This document shows positions 26,185-35,158 of a DNA stretch of 64,000 nucleotides, piece after piece. The position numbers were made by a program, and so were the translations under genes. The stretch is from NCBI GenBank assembly GCA_002432805.1, contig DJGV01000016.1, positions 90,325-154,324 of the forward strand. Reading direction: 5' to 3'. The notes below the pieces were generated by a model. The model saw only the letters and a list, made by a program, of their open reading frames with translations. It searched no databases and had not been told where the DNA came from. This DNA comes from Fervidobacterium sp. UBA5837. Its GTDB lineage: Bacteria; Thermotogota; Thermotogae; Thermotogales; Fervidobacteriaceae. Positions within the stretch are counted from its first letter, which is position 1. Every line of letters starts with the position of its first letter.

Positions 26185-28110
26185 ATGAAAAGGATCGATT
26201 TATTGAGCATTGGAATTACGTCCTTTTTTCTCTGGGCGATATTGTTCCAAGTGGATTTTTTAGAGATATTTGATTTGAAGATCATGGATTTTTTCTACAA
26301 GGTGAGGGGAAAGGCTGACGTAGAGTCTTCGGTCGTTGTCGTAGGGATCGATGAGTATTCTTTGAGTGCGCTTGAGGTAGATGGCGACACGTGGCCTTGG
26401 AAGAGAGATGTGTATGGTAAGTTACTCGAGAAGGTATTTGCAGATGGTGCTAAGGTTGTCGCATTTGATGTCTCTTTCACAGAGGCTGGCGATGAGGAGA
26501 GTGATAGTTACTTTACGAGTACACTCTTGATGTATGGCAACGTGGTTCTGGGTACATATTTGATAAATGATAAATCAACGTATATGTCGTACGATAAACG
26601 TTTGAGAGATGTAATGGAGGATAATACTTCTTACATCGACTATGCGTACAGGATGGACAATTTTAAGGCACTCGGTCTTCTCAATCCGTTTAGGGTGTAC
26701 AAGATACGGCCCGTGTACGAGCCATTTGCCACTTCTGCATATTCTGCCTCCTACGAGATAGGTTCACTCGATGCAGATGGGATTGTACGCAGGATACCAC
26801 TACTTGTTGTAGAAGATTGGTCGAGAGAGAATGCGGTGTCTTCCGGTATATTTCCACACATGGACGTTATAACAGCTGCACTCTTTTCCAATGTCTCACC
26901 AACAGATTTGGTGATAGACTTTTCAGAAAAGAGTGTGGTACTCAAAGACCGTTCTATTCCGTTCGATAGCTCAGGATACATGCATCTGTGGTATTATGGA
27001 AGAGGTAATGAAGTTTTTGAAGAGGTACCTTTTTACGACGTCATGAATGGTAACTTTGCACCTGGAACTTTTCGTGATAAAGTTATTATCGTTGGTTACA
27101 CGGCCACTGCAAAGGGGTTGTACGATTTGAGGATAACGCCTTTTTCAACCGAAGAAGCAGGTGTGTTTGTTCACGCAAATGCTGTAGAGAATTTGATTAG
27201 AAACGATTTTACAACACCTTTTACACCTTTTAACAATGCGATCGTGCTCTTGGTCGTGATGGCTATTGTAGTTGTGCTGACAAGGCTAAAAGGTACTTTT
27301 GTAAATACGATACTGTTGATTATTCCAATTGCCTTTTTGGTCGTTTCGTACGTAATGTTTTTGCAGAGGATGTACATTGCCACATTTTATCCGATTGCTG
27401 CTGTGCTGGTGGTTGGTATAACAAAGACGCTCAGCGATTTTTTGAGAGAGAATGCAGAAAAGAGGAAGATGAAGGAGTACCTCTATCGTTATGTACCGGA
27501 TAAGGTTGCTGAAATACTCGTTGGCAGCGGAGAATTAAAACTCGGTGGTGAGACACGCGAGGTCGTTGTACTGTTTTCGGATATAAAGGGATTCACAAGC
27601 CGTTCCGAGAAGCTGACTCCAGAAGAGGTCGTAGACTTTCTCAATGTCTATTTGACGCAGATGAGTGAGGTCATTAGATACAAGTACGACGGAACGATAG
27701 ACAAATTCATTGGAGACGCGATAATGGCGATTTTTGGTGCACCAGTGTCTTACGGTGATGAAATAGAACGTGCGCTTAGATGTGCACTGGACATGAGAAA
27801 GACATTGAAAACGCTCGATGAAAGGTTGGGGCTCGATTTGGACAGTGGTATTGGAATGCATTATGGACCTGCGATTATAGGGAACATCGGTGCACCATTT
27901 AGGATGGATTATACGTGCATAGGTGATACGGTCAATACGGCTTCAAGAATAGAACACCTCACAAGAGAAGTGGATGCGGATATCATAGTCTCAGAGGAGA
28001 TCGTTAAGAGAACTGAGGCCTTCGAATTTGAGTACCTTGGTTCATACTCGGTGAAAGGAAAGAGTGAAGAGTTGAGATTGTACAAGCTTGTGAGAGAGAA
28101 GGTGAATTAG
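26185..28110 (+). CDS. CHASE2-domain class III adenylate cyclase
   Basis: This is a membrane-bound sensor that makes cAMP. An N-terminal helix (about residues 7-25) leads to an extracytoplasmic CHASE2 domain (about 40-345: VVVVGIDEYSLSALE, DTWPWKRDVYGKLLEKVFADGAKVVAFDVSFTEAG). Three closely spaced membrane helices (about 350-430) and the catalytic domain (about 450-625) follow. Catalytic residues are present: metal-binding FSDIKGFT and IGDAIMAIFGAP, the base-selecting Lys in IDKFIGD, and the transition-state Asn/Arg in CIGDTVNTASRIEHL. The ATG at 26185 has AAAGGAG seven bases upstream; a longer frame to 25981 lacks a ribosome site and would run through the tandem repeats. It is first gene of a signalling cassette that continues to 33233. 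Confidence 0.92.
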   Translation: MKRIDLLSIGITSFFLWAILFQVDFLEIFDLKIMDFFYKVRGKADVESSVVVVGIDEYSLSALEVDGDTWPWKRDVYGKLLEKVFADGAKVVAFDVSFTEAGDEESDSYFTSTLLMYGNVVLGTYLINDKSTYMSYDKRLRDVMEDNTSYIDYAYRMDNFKALGLLNPFRVYKIRPVYEPFATSAYSASYEIGSLDADGIVRRIPLLVVEDWSRENAVSSGIFPHMDVITAALFSNVSPTDLVIDFSEKSVVLKDRSIPFDSSGYMHLWYYGRGNEVFEEVPFYDVMNGNFAPGTFRDKVIIVGYTATAKGLYDLRITPFSTEEAGVFVHANAVENLIRNDFTTPFTPFNNAIVLLVVMAIVVVLTRLKGTFVNTILLIIPIAFLVVSYVMFLQRMYIATFYPIAAVLVVGITKTLSDFLRENAEKRKMKEYLYRYVPDKVAEILVGSGELKLGGETREVVVLFSDIKGFTSRSEKLTPEEVVDFLNVYLTQMSEVIRYKYDGTIDKFIGDAIMAIFGAPVSYGDEIERALRCALDMRKTLKTLDERLGLDLDSGIGMHYGPAIIGNIGAPFRMDYTCIGDTVNTASRIEHLTREVDADIIVSEEIVKRTEAFEFEYLGSYSVKGKSEELRLYKLVREKVN

Positions 28111-28132
28111 TCTGGCGAATAGAATTATTGGC

Positions 28133-29062
28133 ATGCGATTAAACAAGACATCGTACGTGTTTGATCAGGGAACTGAAAACTTTACCATCGAAGGTGATGT
28201 ACCGGAGCAAAATGATGTCTATGAATTTGCGATGGAGAATATGATGCGTATCGATGAGAGGGCCTTTGAACTTGTCAGTTGGTTGCTAAAGACCGTTAGG
28301 ATCGATGATATTGTGCTGGAGATAAGTGATTTTTTTGAAAAGAGGATGGACAATTCCGTGAAGGTGAGTTTTTCCGAGGAGAATTGTCCATTCGAGATGA
28401 CGAACGACCATGCAGATATCCCGATAATAAGCAAGAACTCCGGGATACTTGGTTGTATAAACCTTACAGGGAAGTTCACCGTTTTTGAATCTCTGGGATT
28501 GCTTGCATTCTACAATTCGTTTGTGTCGATAATCGAAGGGATCGTTATAAACTATAGATTGCAGCAACTGCTGAAAAGTGGTCTGGACACACTGTACAAG
28601 GCACTGAACGAAAGAGCAAGGCTTTCTGACACCGATTTGGTTATGATGGAGAAGATTTCCTTTCAGCTTGCGGAATTGGAAGATGTTGATAAAGAATTGT
28701 GTGGCGTGGTGCTCAAGGTAGCAAATGTTGGTCTCGTCGGTGTGAGGGATGAGATATTTGAGAAGATTAGAGATGGTCGTGCAGCAAATGAGGATTATGT
28801 GGAGTATTTGAAACATGTGGACTATGGATACGAGATATTGAAAGATCTGGATCTGGAAAAGGAGGTACTCAATGCTTGTTTGTATCACCATGAATTTATC
28901 GATGGAAGTGGTCCAAAGGGGTTGAGTGGAGATGATATACCGAAGTTGGCTTTAATAGTAGGCATTGCAGAGCACATAGTCTTGCTTGGATGGAATGGAG
29001 AAAGACTGAGAGGCAAGTACGCTGATGATTTCATAGAGAATGCCATCAAAATATCGAGGTGA
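28133..29062 (+). CDS. Degenerate HD-GYP-type signalling protein
   Basis: This 309-residue cytoplasmic protein has a C-terminal half that follows the HD-GYP fold, but key residues are changed. The HD-containing LHDIGKIGI segment is replaced by LKVANVGLVGV, removing the metal-binding His-Asp, and the GYP motif region reads HHEFIDGSGPKGLSGDDIP, keeping HHE and DGSG but losing Tyr-Pro. It is therefore probably a c-di-GMP binder or regulatory partner, not a phosphodiesterase. The N-terminal part (GAF-like fold possible) is unassigned. The ATG at 28133 lacks a ribosome site; an in-frame CTG at 28112 sits six bases after AAGGTGA. It lies directly after the cyclase, and its TGA overlaps the next gene. 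Confidence 0.66.
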   Translation: MRLNKTSYVFDQGTENFTIEGDVPEQNDVYEFAMENMMRIDERAFELVSWLLKTVRIDDIVLEISDFFEKRMDNSVKVSFSEENCPFEMTNDHADIPIISKNSGILGCINLTGKFTVFESLGLLAFYNSFVSIIEGIVINYRLQQLLKSGLDTLYKALNERARLSDTDLVMMEKISFQLAELEDVDKELCGVVLKVANVGLVGVRDEIFEKIRDGRAANEDYVEYLKHVDYGYEILKDLDLEKEVLNACLYHHEFIDGSGPKGLSGDDIPKLALIVGIAEHIVLLGWNGERLRGKYADDFIENAIKISR

Positions 29063-29730
29063 CGGTTCTGAACAGTCTATGGTATATCTTTCCTTACTTT
29101 TTCTTAGGGCACCTGGTTGGCGATTACATGTTGCAAAATGGTTACATAGCTGCACGAAAGTCAAAAGACCTAAGAGTCTTGTTGTTACACATTCTACTGA
29201 TCTTTATATCTCAGTTGGTTTTCTTGCTTGGTGCAGAATTTGGTGTTACCCAGTTTTTCTTTGTTTTACTCTTATCAGTTTTTCATTTTCTGATAGACTT
29301 TGGAAAGTACAAATGCAAGAGGAGTTTTTGCAATACTTGGTGGTATTATTTACTTGATCAGGGGTTCCACATTTTGAGTTTTTTCGTGGTCATGATGCCG
29401 TTTTCAAATGTGGATTTCTTTTTGGGGCATGATCTGGTTGTTGTGCTGAGTGTGATGGTCTTCAATGGATACTTCATAAGCATCTTGGTACACTTCATAA
29501 CTTCTGACGGGATATACAAAAGGGATTATTGGGGTTATCTTTTCAGAATGGCGGCACCTGTTTTGTACTATGCAAGTACTACAGTCTTTTTCATCTATGC
29601 GGCTATAATGCTTTTGTTTGTTTGGAGGATAGTCAAACATTCAAAATCTAAGTCGATAATTTCAGCGGTGATAATAAATTACATCTTGACTCTATCGTCG
29701 AGCATAATTCTTACGGGGGTGATGTTATGA
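29059..29730 (+). CDS. DUF3307 family integral membrane protein
   Basis: This is a multi-pass membrane protein (223 aa, about seven hydrophobic segments) of the DUF3307 family. Hallmarks are the early HLVGDYMLQNGYIAARKSKD (conserved GD-x-x-LQ), LLLHILLIF and VFHFLIDFGKYK, followed by LLDQGFHILSFFV with Asp-Gln-x-x-His. Function is unknown in the family. The GTG at 29059 is inside the GAGGTGA ribosome site, so the real start may be the CTG at 29068, five bases after it. It overlaps the upstream HD-like gene and the downstream FecR gene by about four bases each, so it is part of the cassette. Confidence 0.75.
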   Translation: MTVLNSLWYIFPYFFLGHLVGDYMLQNGYIAARKSKDLRVLLLHILLIFISQLVFLLGAEFGVTQFFFVLLLSVFHFLIDFGKYKCKRSFCNTWWYYLLDQGFHILSFFVVMMPFSNVDFFLGHDLVVVLSVMVFNGYFISILVHFITSDGIYKRDYWGYLFRMAAPVLYYASTTVFFIYAAIMLLFVWRIVKHSKSKSIISAVIINYILTLSSSIILTGVML

Positions 29731-31901
29731 AAAAGGTGGTTGCGTTTGTTCTACTATTTGCAAGTTTACTCGTGTTAGCTGATTTCAACGTTTCAATACC
29801 ATCGCAAAGCGCAACATTTGGAACTAAAGTACCTGTAACGATAGAATTTACAGATTCTGCAGGAAAGCCTATAACATTCACGTTGAAGGCAAAGGTCTCT
29901 TTGGGTGGATTTGACAAGCCTGATGTATTCACAAAGGGTATTGAAGTGAATGGGAAGATAACGATCAATTATCTCGTACCGAAGAAAAAGGGTGACGTAA
30001 CGCTAACTTTTATAGGAGAAGTTAAGGGTAAAGAACCTGTTACAAAGAAAGTGACTTTGAGTGTTGTTGAAGAAGATGAAACTGTCTTTTCAGAGGAAAT
30101 GAGTGCATCAGTCGATTCATTTAAGGGCAGTGTGGCAATTAAGAAGGTTGGAAAAAAGACTTGGGAGTCTGTGAAGGCCTCTTCAAAAGTTCAAGAGGGA
30201 GACGAGGTACTCACGTTGGAGAAATCATATGCTGTCGTTAAATTTCCAGACGGTTCTATGACAAAGATTTCTGAAAATACACAAGTCTTATTCGAAAAAC
30301 TAAGGAAATCTAAAGATGGGAAGATACTAGTGTCGATAGTGATTCAAAAAGGTGGTACGTACAACGTTGTTCAGAAAGTAGTCACTGGCTCATCTTTCGA
30401 AGTGAAGGCTGGAAGCGTAACGGCAGGTGTGCGCGGAACAACTTTTGGTGTTGAATACCTTGAAGAAAAGCCTGTGATAAAGGTGTGGGAAGGTGAGATA
30501 CTCACATTCTTTGAAGACGCATTTGTCATACCAGTCATACAAGGTCAAGAAATTGCATATCAGCCAGGCATGCAGCTTCCTGAAGATATCACACCACTAC
30601 TTGAAAATACACAGATTGTGCCTCTGACGGAACCTGCACCAGCTATGGAAATCCCTGCAGAGCAACCTACTGAAGAACAGCCAGCAACTGAAGAACCAAA
30701 GCAGGATGAACCAAAAACTGAAGCCACACAACAAGTGACTGAACCAGTAGTTCCCACTGTACCAAAGGCCTATATACCACCGTTGGGAGTCGAAACAATG
30801 CGAAAAGATGCTAATAGTTACATCGTTTACAGCATCTCTCCAGAGTTCTCGATTGGTCCTGTTGATTTGGGAATTGGCTTAACTGCATATGCATCTGAAG
30901 TAGGTGGAACACTCTATTATGGTGTCCCGTCAACGAATCCGAGTACCAACATTATAAATATAATAACAATAAACTCAATCGCACTTAGATTGGAAAACTT
31001 CTATTTCAGATACGGTAACATGCCTACTACTTCATTAGCGATGGGCTTTTCCGTGCGTGATTACTTCAAACCATATGCGAAATCGTTTGATGTAAAGGCT
31101 GCAGTCGGTCCATTCTCGCTGATGGTACATCTCCCGTACGAACTAACCAAACTATGGCCGTTCGAATTTACTCGGTCTGATGATGTAATTGCAGGAGAGG
31201 CCGAGCTTAGGTCCATCTTTGCCGGGATAGATCTCGGTCTGTCTGCGTTGTACGATACACAAGTTTCAACGGCAAACACGGTGAGCAATGCAACACCTGT
31301 AAACCTTTCTGTTTCAGCATTTTTGAGATATCCCATAACGAATAATCTCTACATCGGTACAGAATTTGCATCGCAGATTTTGTCAGATTTTTCAGGATAT
31401 GGTTTTGGATTGTTTGGTGGGGTATCTGGCAGAATTTCCATATTTGATATCGTTGCAGGTGCGTATGGTACGTGGGATGGTTTCAAACCATTCTATTTTG
31501 GTAGGTTGTACACAAACGATAAGGCACAAAATAAACTTACCTCTCTCACTCAAGGAGAGAGTGTATTTGGACTACTTGCAGGTTTCAATTTCTATACAGA
31601 TTTTGCAGTTGGCAGGCTCTATCTGTACGGCGATTTTACAAACAACTGGGATGCACTCGGCGAGATGAGAATAACGATACCACAAGTTGGAGCTATCGCT
31701 GGTCTGTTCTTGTATGGTTATTATTACGATTCGACACCTTTCACGGAAGGTCAGATGTTCGATTCTGATACTAGTTCTTATCTTAGAATAACTTATCCTA
31801 TAATGGAGCAAAACCTTGTTGCAGGTATGGTTTACACTTGGGACTATACACTGAAGATATGGGTACAGAGTGTGTACATAGGTTCTGAGACAAGCTGGTG
31901 A
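29727..31901 (+). CDS. Exported FecR-domain protein with C-terminal beta-barrel-like region
   Basis: This 724-aa exported protein has a signal peptide (MKKVVAFVLLFASLLVLA), a beta-sandwich domain (to about 115) and a FecR domain (about 120-270: VDSFKGSVAIKKVGKKTWESV, VQEGDEVLTLEKSYAVVKFPDGS, VKAGSVTAGVRGTTFGVEY). A Pro/Glu/Thr-rich linker (about 290-345) is followed by ~370 residues of alternating amphipathic strands rich in Tyr, Phe and Gly, which look like an outer-membrane or toga barrel. FecR domains are common partners of CHASE2 cyclases. The ATG follows GGGGGTGAT and overlaps the DUF3307 stop (ATGA). Confidence 0.78.
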   Translation: MKKVVAFVLLFASLLVLADFNVSIPSQSATFGTKVPVTIEFTDSAGKPITFTLKAKVSLGGFDKPDVFTKGIEVNGKITINYLVPKKKGDVTLTFIGEVKGKEPVTKKVTLSVVEEDETVFSEEMSASVDSFKGSVAIKKVGKKTWESVKASSKVQEGDEVLTLEKSYAVVKFPDGSMTKISENTQVLFEKLRKSKDGKILVSIVIQKGGTYNVVQKVVTGSSFEVKAGSVTAGVRGTTFGVEYLEEKPVIKVWEGEILTFFEDAFVIPVIQGQEIAYQPGMQLPEDITPLLENTQIVPLTEPAPAMEIPAEQPTEEQPATEEPKQDEPKTEATQQVTEPVVPTVPKAYIPPLGVETMRKDANSYIVYSISPEFSIGPVDLGIGLTAYASEVGGTLYYGVPSTNPSTNIINIITINSIALRLENFYFRYGNMPTTSLAMGFSVRDYFKPYAKSFDVKAAVGPFSLMVHLPYELTKLWPFEFTRSDDVIAGEAELRSIFAGIDLGLSALYDTQVSTANTVSNATPVNLSVSAFLRYPITNNLYIGTEFASQILSDFSGYGFGLFGGVSGRISIFDIVAGAYGTWDGFKPFYFGRLYTNDKAQNKLTSLTQGESVFGLLAGFNFYTDFAVGRLYLYGDFTNNWDALGEMRITIPQVGAIAGLFLYGYYYDSTPFTEGQMFDSDTSSYLRITYPIMEQNLVAGMVYTWDYTLKIWVQSVYIGSETSW

Positions 31902-31937
31902 TGTTGATTACTTTGACGGCCATCAGTAGACAGAACG

Positions 31938-33233
31938 ATGTTAGAGGGTGAGTCTTTGAGGAATGAAATTGAAGGTTGCAACTACCAAGTTATAGAAGCT
32001 CCTCCATGGTTGAGTGGGTATATTTACAAAGATGTACTCAGAGGGAGAAGATCCAGCAGGAGTATAAAGATACAGGGTATAGAATTCTATGTGCTCGGAG
32101 ATTATTCCGAAAGGCTTCTTAACAATATGTGCAGATATTTGAAAGACAACGTTGAAATAAAGCCTTCAGATATTTCGGATCAAGTAGTCTACGTTGCTGC
32201 AAAGTTGAACAGCAATCTTAGACTCAACGATTTGCTCAAAGATATCCAAAATGAAATATGTACAATCGTTAATGCATCGGCAGCATCTATTTTGATGTAC
32301 GAAGGAGAATATCTGAAATTCTTGGTTACAGTGGGGAAAGCAAGCGGAATGATAGAATCAATACCAGTCCCTATGGAATCAATTGCAGGTAGGATTTTTC
32401 AAGAAGAAAAGGCAATGATATTCAACGATTTGGAAAATAACCCGGCACATTTCAAAGGAGTTGACAAGGCATCGCAGTTCAAGACGAAGAACATAGTTGG
32501 ATCTCCAATATGGGTAGAAAACGAAAAGATCGGGGTTATAGAGGTACTAAACAAGACGGGAGGATTTACGCAAGAAGATGGGCAAATTGTAGACCTGTTT
32601 GCCAGATTAATTGGCAGGAAATTGCTCAGCTCTTGGCGATACGAGAAATTCTCTGGAAGGTTCAAGAAAATATTGCTCGGCATTGCAACTGCCATAGATA
32701 AACGCGATAATTACACACATCAACACTCACGAAACGTTGCACAGTATTCTGTCGAATTGGGCAGAAAACTGGGACTGAGCCAGCAGATGCTCGAGAAATT
32801 GGAATTTTCAGCGATACTCCACGACGTTGGAAAGATTGGAATACCTGACAGCATACTTCTGAAAGCTGGTAAGCTCACAGACGATGAATATCAGATCATA
32901 AAAAGCCACACAATCTACGGAGCTGAGGTCCTCTCAGGTATAAAATACGTCGATGACGATATCATCAGTGGAGCTTTGGAACACCACGAAAGATTCGATG
33001 GAAGCGGTTATCCATACGGCAAGAAAGACGGTGACATATCGCTATTTGGACTGATAATCGGTATTGCCGACGTTTTCGATGCACTTTCATCTCGCAGAAC
33101 TTACAAAGATGCATGGCAGATAAGCGACGTACTACGCATGTTAGAAGAAGACACACAGAAAGGCAAGTTCTCTCCTAACATCTTCGATAAACTAAAAGAA
33201 CTTGTTCAAGAAATGCAAGCTGCTTCCCAATAA
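31938..33233 (+). CDS. GAF-HD-GYP c-di-GMP phosphodiesterase
   Basis: This cytoplasmic c-di-GMP phosphodiesterase has an N-terminal ~90 residues unassigned, a GAF domain (about 95-235: SAASILMYEGEYLKFLVTVG, IWVENEKIGVIEVLNK) and a C-terminal HD-GYP domain (about 240-425). The catalytic signatures are complete: THQHSRNVAQYS, ILHDVGKIGIPDSIL, KSHTIYGAEVL, HHERFDGSGYPYGK and IADVFDALSSRRTYK. It contrasts with the degenerate HD protein upstream. The ATG at 31938 has no ribosome site; a TTG at 31956 follows GAGGGTGA and could be the true start. It is last gene of the cassette, followed by a strong terminator. Confidence 0.9.
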   Translation: MLEGESLRNEIEGCNYQVIEAPPWLSGYIYKDVLRGRRSSRSIKIQGIEFYVLGDYSERLLNNMCRYLKDNVEIKPSDISDQVVYVAAKLNSNLRLNDLLKDIQNEICTIVNASAASILMYEGEYLKFLVTVGKASGMIESIPVPMESIAGRIFQEEKAMIFNDLENNPAHFKGVDKASQFKTKNIVGSPIWVENEKIGVIEVLNKTGGFTQEDGQIVDLFARLIGRKLLSSWRYEKFSGRFKKILLGIATAIDKRDNYTHQHSRNVAQYSVELGRKLGLSQQMLEKLEFSAILHDVGKIGIPDSILLKAGKLTDDEYQIIKSHTIYGAEVLSGIKYVDDDIISGALEHHERFDGSGYPYGKKDGDISLFGLIIGIADVFDALSSRRTYKDAWQISDVLRMLEEDTQKGKFSPNIFDKLKELVQEMQAASQ

Positions 33234-33255
33234 ACCTCCCGATTGACTATAACCT

Positions 33256-33288
33256 TAAAAAAAGCCGGGGTAACCTCCCCGGCTTTTT
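33256..33288 (+). terminator. Intrinsic terminator of the signalling cassette
   Basis: GCCGGGG (33264-33270) pairs with CCCCGGC (33277-33283), flanked by an A-run before and TTTTT after. Confidence 0.93.
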
Positions 33289-33560
33289 AACAATGAGTAC
33301 TGCATACTAATCCTTTCTATTGAAAGAGTCATCTATCAATCCTATTTCTTAACAGAAAGTTCTTCTCCCTTTGTGTCATCTTGAATTTGGGAAATTTGAG
33401 AAGAAAAAGGATAAAACAGGCCTCATCTTGGGGAAGAGACATTCAAGTTATCCCTATAGAGCTCAAGTACAAAAGTCTTGACACGTTTCAAAATTCATCG
33501 ACAAAAACTTTAATCAAGGCTGACTAAGCGCACAGAAAATATCGGTATGCGATTACCTGA

Positions 33561-33600
33561 CATATGTCGAGGCTGTCCATCATTTGTCAAGGTTGTCGCC
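33561..33600. repeat. Left repeat block flanking the AAA+ gene
   Basis: The 19-mer at 33561-33579 (CATATGTCGAGGCTGTCCA) recurs with one mismatch at 34909-34927, just after the AAA+ stop codon. A looser tandem copy (CATTTGTCAAGGTTGTCGC) follows at 33581-33599. The rest of the 33289-33654 spacer shows only a short protein-like open stretch (33411-33525, read through AQVIPIELKYKS-like codons) that I cannot identify. Confidence 0.75.
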
Positions 33601-33654
33601 GATGTCGAGATGAAATACATAATTTGTAACATTCACTTCCTTCAGCACAGATTA

Positions 33655-33694
33655 ACTGAAAAATATTGTTTTTTCAGTGTTTTTTTGGTATAAT
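33655..33694 (+). promoter_or_regulatory. Promoter with overlapping palindrome upstream of the AAA+ gene
   Basis: TTGTTT (33666-33671) and a perfect TATAAT (33689-33694) are 17 bases apart. A 9-bp palindrome, ACTGAAAAA (33655-33663) with its complement at 33670-33678, covers the -35 box. This is the layout of a repressor-controlled promoter; the downstream gene's own C-terminal winged helix makes autoregulation possible. Confidence 0.7.
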
Positions 33695-33762
33695 CATACT
33701 TGCCGAGGAAACATATTCGTAACTTTCATTGAGTAATACAAACGGAAAGTTGGTGAGTCGTG

Positions 33763-34908
33763 ATGGCATTGGATGAATTGATCAATTACCTGGCAGATAG
33801 GCCGCTTGATATTGATGACAGACGTTATCTTGTAAACAGACAGAGCGACCTTGAATCTCTGAACAAAATAGCAAAGTACCAACCTTACGGTATATTTGGT
33901 ATAGCCGGTGAGACTGGCATTGGCAAAACAACCGTCTTGAACTTTATCTCTCCACAGGATATATTCATCAGAAAAATTAACATAACTCTGCGCGATTCAG
34001 TTGACAGCATCCTTTATGAACTAACGTACAACCTTGCAAGATCCCTGGAAGGAGAGAAGAAGCTTGAAAAAGATGCACAAAGCGTCAAAGAATGGATAAC
34101 GAACGAAGTGTCAACAGTCAGAGGCTTCTCACTGGGGCTTTCCATGATCGGTTCCGTAGGTACCAACTTTCAGACTAGTAACATCCCAAAATTCAACTTC
34201 TTTGCAGCCCGCGAGAAACTGGCCGATTTGATTAGCAGAACAGTCCAAGTAAAGGGCAAATTCATTCTACTAATAGATGAGCTTGATAAAGAAAAGAAAG
34301 ACGACGTACTGAGAACTATCGATGCCATCAAATCGCAAATTCTTTTCGACAATTTTATCGTGTTCATCTCTCTGCCATATTCTATTTACAGAGAATATGC
34401 TGCTGATAGAATGCGATGGAACGAGTCAGGTAATTTGGAGAACATATTCAAAGATATAGTCTTTCTTGAGCCACTTTCAAAGAGTGATATCAAAGAATTG
34501 TTAATCCGAAGACTCAGCAAGTACATTGGCCTAATCTCAGAAGAGGTTCTCGAAATAGCCAGCGATTTTGCGGATGGAAATCCAAGGGACGCCTTGTGGA
34601 TCATGTACAAAACAGTCTTTGATAACACAGATGCATCAAGACTCGAAAGAGAGCATATACTAAAAACAATACGCGGAATAGTCACTGAATACAAATCAAT
34701 TCCACTAACTGAAAACCAACGCAGAGCGGTTGATCTATTTAGAGGCCTCGCTGGTACAAGAGACAAATTCATCGAACAACTACAAAAAAGTGGTATAAAG
34801 CGTACAACAGCATACTCACTATTCAACCAACTCATCGAAAAGAAAATCCTCATACAAAGAAATGAGACCTACCAATTATCTGGAAAATACAAATATGCGA
34901 GCATCTAA
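33763..34908 (+). CDS. AAA+ ATPase with C-terminal winged helix (Orc1/Cdc6- or ATPase_2-like)
   Basis: This cytoplasmic P-loop ATPase has 381 residues. Order: an N-terminal recognition segment (RRYLVNRQSDLESLNKIAKY), Walker A GIAGETGIGKTT, Walker B FILLIDELDKE, a sensor-1-like IVFISLPYSIYREYA, a lid with EPLSKSDIKELLIRRL and sensor-2-like ADGNPRDALWIMY, and a C-terminal winged helix (AVDLFRGLAGTRDKFIEQL, then GIKRTTAYSLFNQLIEKKIL). The order resembles Cdc6/Orc1-type and archaeal ATPase_2 proteins, pointing to DNA-associated activity. ATG at 33763 follows GGTGAG; a GTG at 33760 is possible. It is single-gene, between repeats that share a 19-mer. Confidence 0.75.
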   Translation: MALDELINYLADRPLDIDDRRYLVNRQSDLESLNKIAKYQPYGIFGIAGETGIGKTTVLNFISPQDIFIRKINITLRDSVDSILYELTYNLARSLEGEKKLEKDAQSVKEWITNEVSTVRGFSLGLSMIGSVGTNFQTSNIPKFNFFAAREKLADLISRTVQVKGKFILLIDELDKEKKDDVLRTIDAIKSQILFDNFIVFISLPYSIYREYAADRMRWNESGNLENIFKDIVFLEPLSKSDIKELLIRRLSKYIGLISEEVLEIASDFADGNPRDALWIMYKTVFDNTDASRLEREHILKTIRGIVTEYKSIPLTENQRRAVDLFRGLAGTRDKFIEQLQKSGIKRTTAYSLFNQLIEKKILIQRNETYQLSGKYKYASI

Positions 34909-34927
34909 CATGTGTCGAGGCTGTCCA
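34909..34927. repeat. Right copy of the 19-bp repeat flanking the AAA+ gene
   Basis: CATGTGTCGAGGCTGTCCA abuts the stop codon (34906-34908) and matches 33561-33579 at 18 of 19 positions in the same orientation. Confidence 0.75.
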
Positions 34928-35091
34928 GTATAATTGCACACTATCCAAGAAATTCAGAACTGCTTTTCCAAAATTGTCATACTAAATTGGCATGATCGAT
35001 GCACTGCATAGCTTGGATAAGTCTTTGGAGCTGAGCAATTGCTTGTTATCAATCGTCAACTCTGAGAAGCTGCAAGTTCGGAGTAGTTATC

Positions 35092-35145
35092 AAAATAAAA
35101 AGAGCGTGAGTGATTGTTTTCTAAATCGTCGCTGCACGCTCTTTT
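35092..35145 (-). terminator. Long-loop intrinsic terminator after the sigma-like gene
   Basis: AAAAGAGCGTG (35098-35108) pairs perfectly with 35135-35145 across a 26-base loop. On the minus strand CTCTTTTTATTTT follows the stem. It lies just downstream of the stop at 35159. Confidence 0.75.
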
Positions 35146-35158
35146 GTGATACTATACC

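Noticed and set aside
33301..33560. Possible gene or transposase tail before the AAA+ repeats
   Set aside because: Open stretches are under 40 codons, and I recognise no motif. Only the terminator and repeats are supported.
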